The notes beneath the pieces were generated by a model. The model made no database searches, was not told the DNA's origin, and was given only the letters and a program-made list of their open reading frames with translations. Shown here in pieces: positions 25,324 through 34,405 of a stretch of 64,000 nucleotides of DNA (the first letter of the stretch is position 1; every line of letters begins with the position of its first letter). Position numbers and translations under genes: made by a program. The stretch lies in assembly GCA_934155185.1 (NCBI GenBank), contig CAKPGT010000004.1, positions 32,572 to 96,571 of the forward strand, written 5' to 3'. The DNA is from an uncultured Bacilli bacterium (lineage in GTDB: Bacteria > Bacillota_I > Bacilli_A > RF39 > UBA660).

Positions 25324-27303
25324 ATGAAACAAAACAGTCAAAATATGAAAAAGGGTGCTTTTCCATATGCACTATTATTTTTAATAGCTATTTCGATAAT
25401 GTTTTTCTATAGTATGACTAATACTTCAAATAAAGAGTTAAGTTATAATGAATTTAATAAGGCTCTTTCAAATAATAATGTTAAAGAAGTTGTTATAACA
25501 CCTAGTAGATCAGCATACACCTATCAGATTACTGGTAAGTTAAAAGATGCTAAAGAAGGTGAAACATTTAATGTTAGAACACCACTTTCAGATACTGTTA
25601 TAAATGAAATAGTAGAATCTAGTAAGGTTAAAGATTTTAAAATAATATCAAAATCGGATCCGTCTGCTAGTACTTGGTATTTATTCTTAATGAATGTTGC
25701 TCCATACTTGGTTGTAATTGGTATCGCATTTTGGTTCTTTACTAAACAACTTAATGGTCAAAAGGGTTCTATGGATTTTGGAAGAAGTAAGGCAAAATTA
25801 AACCCAGATAATGGAAGAGTAACATTTAAAGATGTTGCGGGACTTCCTGAAGAAAAAGAGGAATTACAAGAGTTAATAGATTTTCTAAAGTATCCTAAGA
25901 AATTTCAAAAGCTAGGGGCTAGAATACCTAAAGGAGTACTATTAGTAGGTCCTCCAGGAACTGGTAAAACTTTGCTTGCAAAAGCAGTCGCTGGAGAAGC
26001 TAAAGCACCATTTTACTTTATATCAGGTTCTGACTTTGTAGAATTATATGTTGGTGTTGGAGCTAGCCGTGTAAGAGATATGTTTAAACAAGCAAAACAA
26101 AATGCACCTTGTTTAATATTTATAGATGAAATAGATGCAGTAGGTCGTCAACGTGGTACAGGTATTGGTGGAGGACATGATGAAAGAGAGCAAACACTTA
26201 ACCAATTATTAACGGAAATGGACGGATTTGGAGCAAATGAAGGTATAATTATTATTGCAGCGACAAATAGACCAGATGTACTTGATCCAGCCCTTTTAAG
26301 ACCAGGAAGATTTGATAGACAAGTTACTGTTGCACTTCCTGAAATGAAAGCAAGGGAAGAAATACTTAAAGTTCATGCAAGAAATAAAATATTATCAAAA
26401 GGTGTTCATTTAGATAGCATTGCTAAAAGAACTGTTGGTTTTTCAGGAGCAGACTTAGAAAACCTTCTTAATGAATCAGCTTTACTTGCTGTTAGAAGAG
26501 AAAAAAGCGCTATTACTATGTTAGAAATTGATGAAGCAATAGATAGAGTTATAATGGGACCTGCTAAGGTAACAAAAAAGTATACTGCTAAGGAAAAGAA
26601 ACTAGTAGCATACCACGAAGCCGGTCATGCAGTGCTTGGAATTAAGCTTGATGATGCAAATGATGTTCAAAAAGTAACTATCATTCCACGTGGACAAGCT
26701 GGTGGATATAACTTAATGCTTCCGAAAGAAGAAAAATATACTGCAACAAAAACTGAACTATTAGAACAGATTATGGGACTTTTAGGAGGACGTGTTGCAG
26801 AAGAGGTTGTATTTGGTGAGATAACAACTGGAGCTCATAATGATTTTTCTAAGGCAACTAAGATAGCACGTAGTATGGTAACTGAATATGGAATGTCTAG
26901 CTTGGGACCAGTTCAATTAGAAACCCCTGAAGGCAGTTCATTCTTAGGAAGAGATTATAATAAAAATAGGAATTTCTCTGATCAAGTTGCACTTGAAATA
27001 GATAATGAAGTAAGAAAAATAATCAATGAATGTTATGCTAAGGCTAAAAAGATTATTGAAAAGAATAGAGATTTACTTGATTTAATAGCAACAAGCCTAA
27101 TTGAGCATGAAACATTAACTAAAGAGCAAATCGACTATTTAGCAGAAAACGGCAAGATGCCTGAAGAAGATATGCTAGATGATGTTAACATATCAAAACT
27201 TAAGGAAATGGCTAAAGAAAAAGGAATAAAAGGCTATTCTTCAATGAGTAAGGAAGAACTAAAGAAAAATTTAGCAGGCGAGCTAAAAGAAGAAAATAAA
27301 TAG
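25324..27303 (+). CDS. ftsH: ATP-dependent zinc metalloprotease FtsH
   Basis: The 659-residue membrane protease has two helices (~13-30 and ~117-137) flanking an extracytoplasmic domain. The AAA part has Walker A GPPGTGKT at 209-216, Walker B LIFIDEIDAVGRQRG, and the SRH region ATNRPDVLDPALLRPGRFDRQ. The zinc site HEAGH is at 431-435. It degrades membrane and regulatory proteins. The C-terminus (~630-655) has KLKEMAKEKGIKGYSSMSKEEL, resembling a SAP/Rho-N helix-extended-loop-helix, which is not part of the usual Bacillus protein. It is coupled closely to tilS (1-base gap; aaaggagg RBS). Confidence 0.97.
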   Translation: MKQNSQNMKKGAFPYALLFLIAISIMFFYSMTNTSNKELSYNEFNKALSNNNVKEVVITPSRSAYTYQITGKLKDAKEGETFNVRTPLSDTVINEIVESSKVKDFKIISKSDPSASTWYLFLMNVAPYLVVIGIAFWFFTKQLNGQKGSMDFGRSKAKLNPDNGRVTFKDVAGLPEEKEELQELIDFLKYPKKFQKLGARIPKGVLLVGPPGTGKTLLAKAVAGEAKAPFYFISGSDFVELYVGVGASRVRDMFKQAKQNAPCLIFIDEIDAVGRQRGTGIGGGHDEREQTLNQLLTEMDGFGANEGIIIIAATNRPDVLDPALLRPGRFDRQVTVALPEMKAREEILKVHARNKILSKGVHLDSIAKRTVGFSGADLENLLNESALLAVRREKSAITMLEIDEAIDRVIMGPAKVTKKYTAKEKKLVAYHEAGHAVLGIKLDDANDVQKVTIIPRGQAGGYNLMLPKEEKYTATKTELLEQIMGLLGGRVAEEVVFGEITTGAHNDFSKATKIARSMVTEYGMSSLGPVQLETPEGSSFLGRDYNKNRNFSDQVALEIDNEVRKIINECYAKAKKIIEKNRDLLDLIATSLIEHETLTKEQIDYLAENGKMPEEDMLDDVNISKLKEMAKEKGIKGYSSMSKEELKKNLAGELKEENK

Positions 27304-27318
27304 CTTTAAATATAGAAT

Positions 27319-27352
27319 ATCAGAGATTGTGGGAACTTTCTCTGATTTTTAT
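27319..27352 (+). terminator. Terminator after ftsH
   Basis: A perfect 8-bp stem (atcagaga 27319-27326 / tctctgat 27339-27346) is followed by a T-tract. The next promoter begins eight bases later. Confidence 0.75.
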
Positions 27353-27359
27353 TTTAGCT

Positions 27360-27388
27360 TTGACTGACTCTTACAATTGTGATATTAT
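27360..27388 (+). promoter_or_regulatory. Promoter of the four-gene unknown operon
   Basis: TTGACT (27360-27365) and TATTAT (27383-27388) are 17 bases apart. The leader before ATG 27431 is about 35 bases and has agaaggg as RBS. Confidence 0.6.
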
Positions 27389-27430
27389 TATATTGGGATA
27401 CTAGGAAGATATCAGAAGGGAGTTTGCGTA

Positions 27431-28012
27431 ATGAATAAAGAAGAGCTAGTTAATAAGATAATGGATAATTTTTATGAGGGAATGCCTGAGGATGAAAGAC
27501 ATTTATTAATTAGAGTACTGAATGCTGTAAAAAATAGCAAAGATGTATCGAAAGAACCATCTAAAGATTTATTTGAAATACAAAAAACTTGGGATAAAGT
27601 ATCAAGTAAATTGTATAACAATAGTATTAGAAATTCAGACGTAATATTTAAAAGTAATACAAATGATTTTAAATTTGAAGACTATGCATCTAACCATGGA
27701 AAACTAGATGAAACTACTTCTGATGAGTTTAGAAAAAACGATATCAGTTATCTTAAGACCAAGGTTGAAATTTCAGACAAAAATATATATAAGCTTGAGA
27801 CTAGATTGCTTGAAGATTATATAATGGCAGATGATTGTTTGAAAAACTATGAAAGTGATAAAGCCAAGAAGAAAATACTTATTTTACTAACAGAAATGGA
27901 AATATTACTTAAAATGCAAATAACTTTTCCTTCACAGCTTCCATCTTGTATCGATAGTTTAACAAGTAAAGAATCAGTTAAAAAGAGAGGGGAAATTAAA
28001 CATGGTAAGTAA
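27431..28012 (+). CDS. Hypothetical protein, first gene of unknown operon
   Basis: Not recognised. The 193-residue protein is soluble and mostly helical in composition, with MPEDERHLLIRVLNAV near the start and a Lys-rich C-terminus. There is no signal peptide. Its end overlaps the next start by 11 bases, so the two are translationally coupled and probably act together. The operon has four members (27431-31938) and one promoter. Confidence 0.7.
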   Translation: MNKEELVNKIMDNFYEGMPEDERHLLIRVLNAVKNSKDVSKEPSKDLFEIQKTWDKVSSKLYNNSIRNSDVIFKSNTNDFKFEDYASNHGKLDETTSDEFRKNDISYLKTKVEISDKNIYKLETRLLEDYIMADDCLKNYESDKAKKKILILLTEMEILLKMQITFPSQLPSCIDSLTSKESVKKRGEIKHGK

Positions 28013-29873
28013 TGTTATAAATAAAGTTAATGATAGCATATTAAAATCATCTGATTCTTTAAATTTAAACATAGACGAAATAAATGAATATATAGATTAC
28101 CTAAAAAGAGTTAGCTCTGCCATAAAAGAATTTTTAAATGAATATGAAAGGACGGGGAACCCTGATTTTAGTATCCTTGTTGGTTTTGAAAATTTTCTTA
28201 TTGAAAACCACGTATATAAAAGTGGAGTAGATTATAATGAACTTGTATCAATTAAACTTGAGCTTAATAAGAGCTTTCCAGGTAGAATATTTGATATAGA
28301 TAAAGAATTAGATGACCTACTTAGAAAAATGCCATCTGCATTAAGAACGTCAATTAATGAATATAGAAGATATGTAACTGAAAAAAGAATAGCTATGGAT
28401 AGAATTGATGAACTTAATAAAATAAAACGGTTTATTAAAAAGATAGAGGATGGATACGATATATTAGGTTCTGATGAAATAAGTTTAATAGAGCGTTTAG
28501 ATATTAATGAGGAAGAACGTTTAGAATTATATTCATATGTAGTTACTAATAATTCTAAATTAATGCTTGAAATACTTAATAGAAGAAAAGAGGCAGATAA
28601 AAAAGCAGCCAAGGAGGTAGAACGAAGAAAACTTGAAGAAGCCCGCAAAAGAAATGCTGATGATAAGCAGGCTGAGCAAAGAAACAGCGTTGAACCTAAA
28701 CCTGTTATGTCTGAACACTCTTTAAGTGAACAAGAAAAGAGTTTACTTAATTATGCAAGACATATAATAAAAGAAAATGACATCACAGACAAAAGCTTTT
28801 TAGCTTTAGTTGAAGGGTGCACACCACTAGAAATATACGAGTTTTTATATGACTATGGAGATGCTACAAATAATATAGCCTTGGTATTAAATGATGTAAT
28901 CATCCCAAAGATTAATGATAGGTCGCTAAATAATATAGAAGAAGTATTACATAAATATATATCTACTTATAGTGAAATAAAAAGAAATAATAGTATACCA
29001 TGCAAGTTAAAAAATGCAAATATGCAAGATGTACTAGAAGTAATGCAAAAGGCTGAAAATCTTATTGAATATTATAATGAGAATGAAGAGGAATTAAGTA
29101 AAACAATGATTGGATATTTTAACTCATTAAAGAATCTTCATCATGATGTTGAATTTTCAATTTTAGACGATGAGGTATTTGCAACATCTTTATTCCTTGA
29201 TACATTTGCTGATTTAAAGAAGGCTGTAGATTATATAGAAAAGTTAATGAATAGTAATAAAAAGACTAATGATGATGACAAATTAGAAGAAGATGTTTAT
29301 ACGGCAGAAGATTTTTATAAAGGTTCAAATAGCATAATCTTTTTCCCACCAGGAGTTAATCTTTCTGAGCAGATTGATGAAGATGGGTCTTTAGAATCAG
29401 TTGATAAAAAAAGGGTGTTATTAAGTTTAAAGAAGTTTTGTAATAAAGAAAAAGCATATTTAGGCACTATGCATTCACATCACGTGTCTGACCATGATAA
29501 TATTGATTTATTTAGAAAATTAAAAAGCTTTAGAACTGAAGAATACAGAATATTTTATAGAGTTCTTTCAGCACCTATTTTAGAAAAAATATATGGTAAA
29601 AAGCTTGATATACTGTTTGTATTTAAAGTGGGTTACGGGGAAATGAATAAGAAAAAAAAGGATAGGTTAAATAATGCAGCTAAAACAATATATTTAGCTT
29701 CAAGTGATTATATTTCACAAATTGACACTATTTTAAAGTCAAATGATATTGAAAAAATAAAAGCCTTAGTTAATGAACAATTTGATAAAATGAATGATTA
29801 TATTAAAGAAAGTAGTATTAGGCAGGATGTGCCTTCTAGTATAGGCTCTAAGGGAGGTTCTGAAGATGAATAG
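28002..29873 (+). CDS. Large unknown protein with coiled coil and possible RelE-like C-terminal domain
   Basis: The 623-residue protein is not recognised as a whole. Residues ~190-235 are a charged coiled coil (NRRKEADKKAAKEVERRKLEEARKR). Near the C-terminus, FRKLKSFRTEEYRIFYRV, then LDILFVFKVGYG, then KKKKDRLNNAAKTI, recall the order of strands and basic helix in RelE/Gp49-type toxins. This is a pattern impression, not a secure match. MHSHHVSDHD just before is His-rich but does not fit the JAMM metal motif. It overlaps both neighbours (11 and 8 bases). Whether it is an RNase, an effector or a structural protein is open. Confidence 0.6.
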   Translation: MVSNVINKVNDSILKSSDSLNLNIDEINEYIDYLKRVSSAIKEFLNEYERTGNPDFSILVGFENFLIENHVYKSGVDYNELVSIKLELNKSFPGRIFDIDKELDDLLRKMPSALRTSINEYRRYVTEKRIAMDRIDELNKIKRFIKKIEDGYDILGSDEISLIERLDINEEERLELYSYVVTNNSKLMLEILNRRKEADKKAAKEVERRKLEEARKRNADDKQAEQRNSVEPKPVMSEHSLSEQEKSLLNYARHIIKENDITDKSFLALVEGCTPLEIYEFLYDYGDATNNIALVLNDVIIPKINDRSLNNIEEVLHKYISTYSEIKRNNSIPCKLKNANMQDVLEVMQKAENLIEYYNENEEELSKTMIGYFNSLKNLHHDVEFSILDDEVFATSLFLDTFADLKKAVDYIEKLMNSNKKTNDDDKLEEDVYTAEDFYKGSNSIIFFPPGVNLSEQIDEDGSLESVDKKRVLLSLKKFCNKEKAYLGTMHSHHVSDHDNIDLFRKLKSFRTEEYRIFYRVLSAPILEKIYGKKLDILFVFKVGYGEMNKKKKDRLNNAAKTIYLASSDYISQIDTILKSNDIEKIKALVNEQFDKMNDYIKESSIRQDVPSSIGSKGGSEDE

Positions 29874-31644
29874 TATTGACAAACTATGTGAAATGCTTGA
29901 AAGTAAAAATCAGGAAAGCAGTGAAATAATAGGCGAGTTAGAAAGTCTGCAAGTAATTCTAGAAAACCCATTAAATTACACCAGTGATTCTATTTCTAAA
30001 TTAAAAGATATTTTATCTTCAGAAAACAGATTAGATGAAAAAGAGTTAGAATTTCTATTTAAGTTTACAAGTCTTAGTGAAATAACAAAGAAATATTTCT
30101 TAAGTAAAGGACTTAAAGATTCTGAAAGAAGTATTCTTGACAGTATTGATAAAAGAATTAAAAATAGTATATCATGCTATAAATCTAATAATATTAGTAT
30201 AATTAATATAAAAGAGTTATTACTTAAATTAAAAAAACGTAGTAATGAATTTATAACTCAAGAAGAAATAAACTATATATTAAAAATTATTAAAGATGAA
30301 TTAAAAACTCCTGAAAAAATAGAAATACTTATAGAAATAGATAAATATAACCAAGTTTTATTTAAAAATTATGGCTTAACTTCTAATTTGCCACTTGGTA
30401 TAGATGAAGCAGAATTAATAGAAACTAATATAGAGATAGATAAAATTAAAGAGTTATTAAATGAATTTGGCATTGATATATCAAAGTTTAAAGATATTGA
30501 ATTAAATAAGTTATCAAAATATGGCAACTTGGAAAAAATGAGAGATATTTTAGAACTACTAAGAACAGAAAAAATTATTGGTGATAATATAAAACTTTCA
30601 TCAGAAATTCTCTCTAAGACTTTAATATATTCATCAGCTCTTAACATATTATCTGTAAAGGAAAAGAATGACGTAGATTTTAGGGAGTTAGTTAGAAAAA
30701 TACCAACTGTTTTGTTTCCAACTGTAAAAGAAAGTGGCAAGAAAAAAGGTGGCACTGGAGAATGGACAATTGGTAGTAGTGGTGCTATGAATAACTATAT
30801 TAAGAATAGTGAATTATTAGAATCTTTAGATATACCTTTTGAAGCGGTATGGAGACAATGCTTTTCATTCTTTTCTGCCAGCAATAAAACAATAGTAGGT
30901 AATATTAGTGATTTAGAGTTGTATGGAATTCCTTTAGTTAGAAATGATAATGGTATTAACAACGTGTTTAGTTCGTTAAAATACTTAAATGTTATTGATG
31001 CATATGATGTTGCCTTGGAAAATAATGCTAAAGAGTATGCTCTTAATAATTTATCTGCCATATCTCCACATCTGTCATATAAATTTAGTATGATTAAACT
31101 AGCAAATAAGATGGGACTTAGTGAAGAACAAATTTTTGGTTACTATACCACTCCAATAAGAAAACCATTTTTAAAGGAGAAAACTCTAAAAAATCATTTT
31201 ATTCCTATTAATTTAGAAGAAATATATAAAGAATATGATGCAGTTAGTATAAATATTCCTAATAAGAGTATATATGACAATATATTTGATATAACCGATA
31301 ATTGGCAAATACCAGCTTCTATATTTGATGATTCTAACATAAGAGCACTTGAGAAATTTTCTGAATCTGATGATTTGTATAACTTCAATGGTACAAAAAT
31401 TTCTAAAAAGAAAGTATTAAGAAGGTATGCAGCACTAAAATTAAATGGTAAAGATAATGACATGTCATCTATTATGTACTGTATAATATATGGAAGTATG
31501 CTAGATGAAAAAGATTTTGAAAATATTTATAGTTTAGTAAAGGAAAGTGTTTTATTTAAACCAGATCCTGATATATATGTTTCACACAAGTATGTAGACG
31601 ATGCGCTTGAAAAGAAAGCAAGTCTAAGGTTGGAGGGAAACTAA
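29866..31644 (+). CDS. Hypothetical protein, third gene of unknown operon
   Basis: Not recognised. It has 592 residues, no signal peptide and no membrane segment. The first ~250 residues are helical and charged; the middle has a distinct GKKKGGTGEWTIGSSGAMNNYI segment that may be a loop or a conserved core; the C-terminal ~250 residues include FEAVWRQCFSFFSASNKTIVG. It starts at ATG 29866 with gggagg RBS, eight bases inside the previous gene. Confidence 0.65.
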   Translation: MNSIDKLCEMLESKNQESSEIIGELESLQVILENPLNYTSDSISKLKDILSSENRLDEKELEFLFKFTSLSEITKKYFLSKGLKDSERSILDSIDKRIKNSISCYKSNNISIINIKELLLKLKKRSNEFITQEEINYILKIIKDELKTPEKIEILIEIDKYNQVLFKNYGLTSNLPLGIDEAELIETNIEIDKIKELLNEFGIDISKFKDIELNKLSKYGNLEKMRDILELLRTEKIIGDNIKLSSEILSKTLIYSSALNILSVKEKNDVDFRELVRKIPTVLFPTVKESGKKKGGTGEWTIGSSGAMNNYIKNSELLESLDIPFEAVWRQCFSFFSASNKTIVGNISDLELYGIPLVRNDNGINNVFSSLKYLNVIDAYDVALENNAKEYALNNLSAISPHLSYKFSMIKLANKMGLSEEQIFGYYTTPIRKPFLKEKTLKNHFIPINLEEIYKEYDAVSINIPNKSIYDNIFDITDNWQIPASIFDDSNIRALEKFSESDDLYNFNGTKISKKKVLRRYAALKLNGKDNDMSSIMYCIIYGSMLDEKDFENIYSLVKESVLFKPDPDIYVSHKYVDDALEKKASLRLEGN

Positions 31645-31938
31645 ATGATTGAAAATATTAATAAAATAAATGTAAGTAAAAATTGTATAGAAAAGCTTAA
31701 AGACACTTTAAGCTATGATGAACTTATTTCTATAGATAGCAATTATGAGATTATTAATAATAATATTAAACTATTACAGTCATATGGTATAGAAAATATG
31801 GACGAGTTATTTCTTAACAAATATTATATTTTTATTGAAGAAACGGAGACTTTAGTAAAAAGGTTTTCTAAATATAACATACCTGTTTATGTTCAAATAA
31901 TTAATAATGATTTTAGTGCAATTGATGAAATAATGTAA
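31645..31938 (+). CDS. Hypothetical protein, last gene of unknown operon
   Basis: A 97-residue soluble protein, not recognised, begins directly after the previous stop with ggaggg as RBS. Segments such as LQSYGIENMDELFLNKYYIF resemble in style the helical N-terminal region of the 592-residue neighbour (its NEFGIDISKF part), so the two may be related. It ends 7 bases before the convergent penicillin-binding protein gene. Confidence 0.6.
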   Translation: MIENINKINVSKNCIEKLKDTLSYDELISIDSNYEIINNNIKLLQSYGIENMDELFLNKYYIFIEETETLVKRFSKYNIPVYVQIINNDFSAIDEIM

Positions 31939-31966
31939 AAAACGACTACTTTTTAGTCGCTTTTTT
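31936..31966. terminator. Convergent terminator shared by both strands
   Basis: The stem cgact (31943-31947) / agtcg (31955-31959) is flanked by A and T runs on either side, so it can end transcripts from both directions. It overlaps the last codons of the minus-strand gene. The stem is short. Confidence 0.5.
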
Positions 31967-33913
31967 AATGTTAACAATAGACTTACTTTTACTGTATCCA
32001 GGTTCTGTTCCCTTAATATAATACAGTACTTTTTTTAATTTAGAATCATTAGTTGCAACAAAACCAGTATTTACGTCAGTTAAAACACCAACCACGTTGC
32101 TTGGTTTATCATACCATTTTTCTTCTTTTTCTCTTAGATAGCCTTCTATTGCATCAGCCCAGATATTTTTAGAATACTTAAGCTCTTTATTGGATAGTTT
32201 TCTATTATCATCATACCCGGTCCATACGCCTACTACAATGTCCGGTGTATATCCAACAGTCCATAAGTCATAATCAGTCGTACCAGACTTTACAGCGTAT
32301 TTTTTAGTAAGTTTAGTGGATATTGATGCACATGTTGGAGCGGTATAACTTTTTAGGGAAACATCATATGTGTTTGCTAATAATTCATTTAATATATATG
32401 TATAAGACTCATTTAAAATCTTATCTTTCTTTTCTTTATATTTGTATAAAACAGTTCCTGATGCATCTTCAACCCTTCTTATTAAATGATTTTTAACACT
32501 ATACCCGCTGTTAGCTAAACTAGCATAAGCAGATACAAATTCCTTTATTGTAAGCTCATTTGTTCCTAAGGGAAGGGATGCATTAGCTTCTAATTTACTT
32601 TTAATACCCATCTTTCTTGCATACTTAACAAGTGAGTCTTCTCCTAAAAATAGATGTGTTTTAATAGCATATATATTATCAGAATATGCTATAGCAAGTG
32701 CCATTGTAATTTTATCATTTGGATATATGTCACCATAATTACTAGGTGAGTAAGTAAGACCGTTATCTAAAGAAAAAGTAGTTGGCTTACTTAAAAACGT
32801 GGTTGATGCTGTAAGACCATTTTCTAAAGCTGAATAATAAAGTATAGGTTTCATTGTAGAACCTACTTGTCTTTTTGATTGAACAGCTCTATTAAACTGA
32901 GATTTAGAGTAGTCTTTTCCGCCAGCAAGTGCAATAATCTCTCCATTATTAGGGTTCATTACAACTACTGATGTTTGCATTTCATCTTTGCCTTCTAAGT
33001 TAGTTTTAATACTGCCTTCTAGTGCACTTTGCGCCTCTATATCAAGTGATGTATATATTTTAAGTCCACCTTGTCTTATAGTTTTATCACTTACTATTTT
33101 AAGGTCTTGTAATTCTCTTATTACAGCATCCTGATAATACATGATGGTAGACAGATTTAGGTTTTCTTTCTTGCCATAATATGTAAGTTTGGTATTTAAT
33201 GCTTCATTTTTCTGCTTTTCTGTAATTACATTATTTTTAATCATCGCATTTAATATTACTTTTTGCCTTTTTAAAGCGACTTTTTCGTCATTTAAAGGTG
33301 AGTAGTTATTTGGTGACTTAGGTATTCCAGCTAGCATGGAGCTTTCAGCTAAGTTTAAATCTTTAGCAGATTTATTAAAATAATATAGTGAGGCATTTTC
33401 TATTCCTAATATTCCATTACCATAATTTATTGTATTTAAATATCCTTCTAATATTTGGTCTTTTGAATACTCATTTTCTAATTTAAAAGCATACCATGCT
33501 TCTTTTATTTTTCTTTCCCAGGTTTTATCAAATGTTAAAAATAAATTTCTAGCATATTGCTGTGTTATTGTTGATGCGCCTTCCTTTAAATCTTTGGTTC
33601 TTATATTTGTAATACTTGATTTTATTATTCTTGGTATATCAAACCCATTGTGTTTGTAAAAATTTTTATCTTCTGAATATATAGTTGCATTTATTAACTC
33701 TTTTGATATATCTTTTAATTTAACCCATTTTCTAGTGCCATTATTACCCTCATAAAAGCTTTTATTATCCTTATCATACATATATATACTATTTGTACTT
33801 TTAATGTCTATTTTGCTGCTTAATTTAGCTATTACAAATAATACACTATATGAGACGCAAAATATAAGTAATAAAGCGATTATTAATTTGCATATGTAAT
33901 TTAATTTTTTCAA
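31946..33913 (-). CDS. Class A penicillin-binding protein (transglycosylase/transpeptidase)
   Basis: TTG at 33913 is the start, after gaagg. The 655-residue protein has an N-terminal membrane helix (~8-30). The GT51 glycosyltransferase has catalytic Glu81 in SEDKNFYKHNG and EGASTITQQ. The transpeptidase has STMK at 352-355, SDN at 411-413 and KSGT at 542-545, all intact. It polymerises and cross-links peptidoglycan outside the membrane. Length is like short PBP1/PBP4-type enzymes. It is one of only two minus-strand genes in the window. Confidence 0.93.
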   Translation of the reverse strand: MKKLNYICKLIIALLLIFCVSYSVLFVIAKLSSKIDIKSTNSIYMYDKDNKSFYEGNNGTRKWVKLKDISKELINATIYSEDKNFYKHNGFDIPRIIKSSITNIRTKDLKEGASTITQQYARNLFLTFDKTWERKIKEAWYAFKLENEYSKDQILEGYLNTINYGNGILGIENASLYYFNKSAKDLNLAESSMLAGIPKSPNNYSPLNDEKVALKRQKVILNAMIKNNVITEKQKNEALNTKLTYYGKKENLNLSTIMYYQDAVIRELQDLKIVSDKTIRQGGLKIYTSLDIEAQSALEGSIKTNLEGKDEMQTSVVVMNPNNGEIIALAGGKDYSKSQFNRAVQSKRQVGSTMKPILYYSALENGLTASTTFLSKPTTFSLDNGLTYSPSNYGDIYPNDKITMALAIAYSDNIYAIKTHLFLGEDSLVKYARKMGIKSKLEANASLPLGTNELTIKEFVSAYASLANSGYSVKNHLIRRVEDASGTVLYKYKEKKDKILNESYTYILNELLANTYDVSLKSYTAPTCASISTKLTKKYAVKSGTTDYDLWTVGYTPDIVVGVWTGYDDNRKLSNKELKYSKNIWADAIEGYLREKEEKWYDKPSNVVGVLTDVNTGFVATNDSKLKKVLYYIKGTEPGYSKSKSIVNIKKATKK

Positions 33914-33932
33914 ATAAAATCGCCTTCTTTCT

Positions 33933-33953
33933 AATTTTAGTATTGCTAAAATT
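33933..33953. promoter_or_regulatory. Perfect 8-bp palindrome upstream of the penicillin-binding protein gene
   Basis: aattttag (33933-33940) and ctaaaatt (33946-33953) surround a 5-base gap, 20 bases upstream of the TTG start. It may be an operator or a leader hairpin. No clear -10/-35 pair was found on the minus strand. Confidence 0.3.
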
Positions 33954-33974
33954 GCATAAAATATTAGTATTTTG

Positions 33975-34003
33975 TTGACCTTTTTTATTATCTATGCTAT
34001 ATT
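33975..34003 (+). promoter_or_regulatory. Promoter for ywiB-argS-rpoE
   Basis: TTGACC (33975-33980) and TATATT (33998-34003) are 17 bases apart, close to consensus. The leader is about 25 bases. Confidence 0.65.
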
Positions 34004-34033
34004 GACACTAGAAAAATTTTAAAGGTGTTTTTT

Positions 34034-34405
34034 ATGTCTAAGATTATAGTTGAACATAGTGTTAAATCATCTTTATATGATGAAGTAGCACAAAAGAAAA
34101 AAGGTATATTAAAAGATAACTGTATCACATATAACGTTGATGGAATAATAAGAATAAATGTTAATGATAATATAGTATTATTTGAAAAAGAAAATGATAG
34201 TATAAAAATAAATTTGAAATTTGAAAAGAATAAGTCTATAATAACTAAGTATTTTATTAAAGATTTAAATACCGAAATTAAGCTTGAGACTAGAACTAAG
34301 GAGCTTATCATAAATGAAAATAGTATATTTGTTAAGTATGATTTATATATGAATGGTGAGTTTAGTGATACTTTCGAGTATAAAATAGAATGGAGAGATT
34401 TATAG
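34034..34405 (+). CDS. ywiB: YwiB family protein (DUF1934)
   Basis: ATG 34034 (123 residues) is preferred over GTG 34025, which overlaps the RBS. A small beta-barrel-like protein is suggested by repeated strands (IVEHSVKSSLYD..., CITYNVDGIIRINV). The family regularly precedes argS in Bacilli, and context plus length give the call. The function of the family is not established. Confidence 0.75.
   Translation: MSKIIVEHSVKSSLYDEVAQKKKGILKDNCITYNVDGIIRINVNDNIVLFEKENDSIKINLKFEKNKSIITKYFIKDLNTEIKLETRTKELIINENSIFVKYDLYMNGEFSDTFEYKIEWRDL

Noticed and set aside
29461..29520. JAMM/MPN metalloprotease in the 623-residue protein
   Set aside because: The MHSHHVSDHD stretch has an HxH, but the required Ser and Asp spacing after it (x7-S-x2-D) and an upstream Glu are not present.
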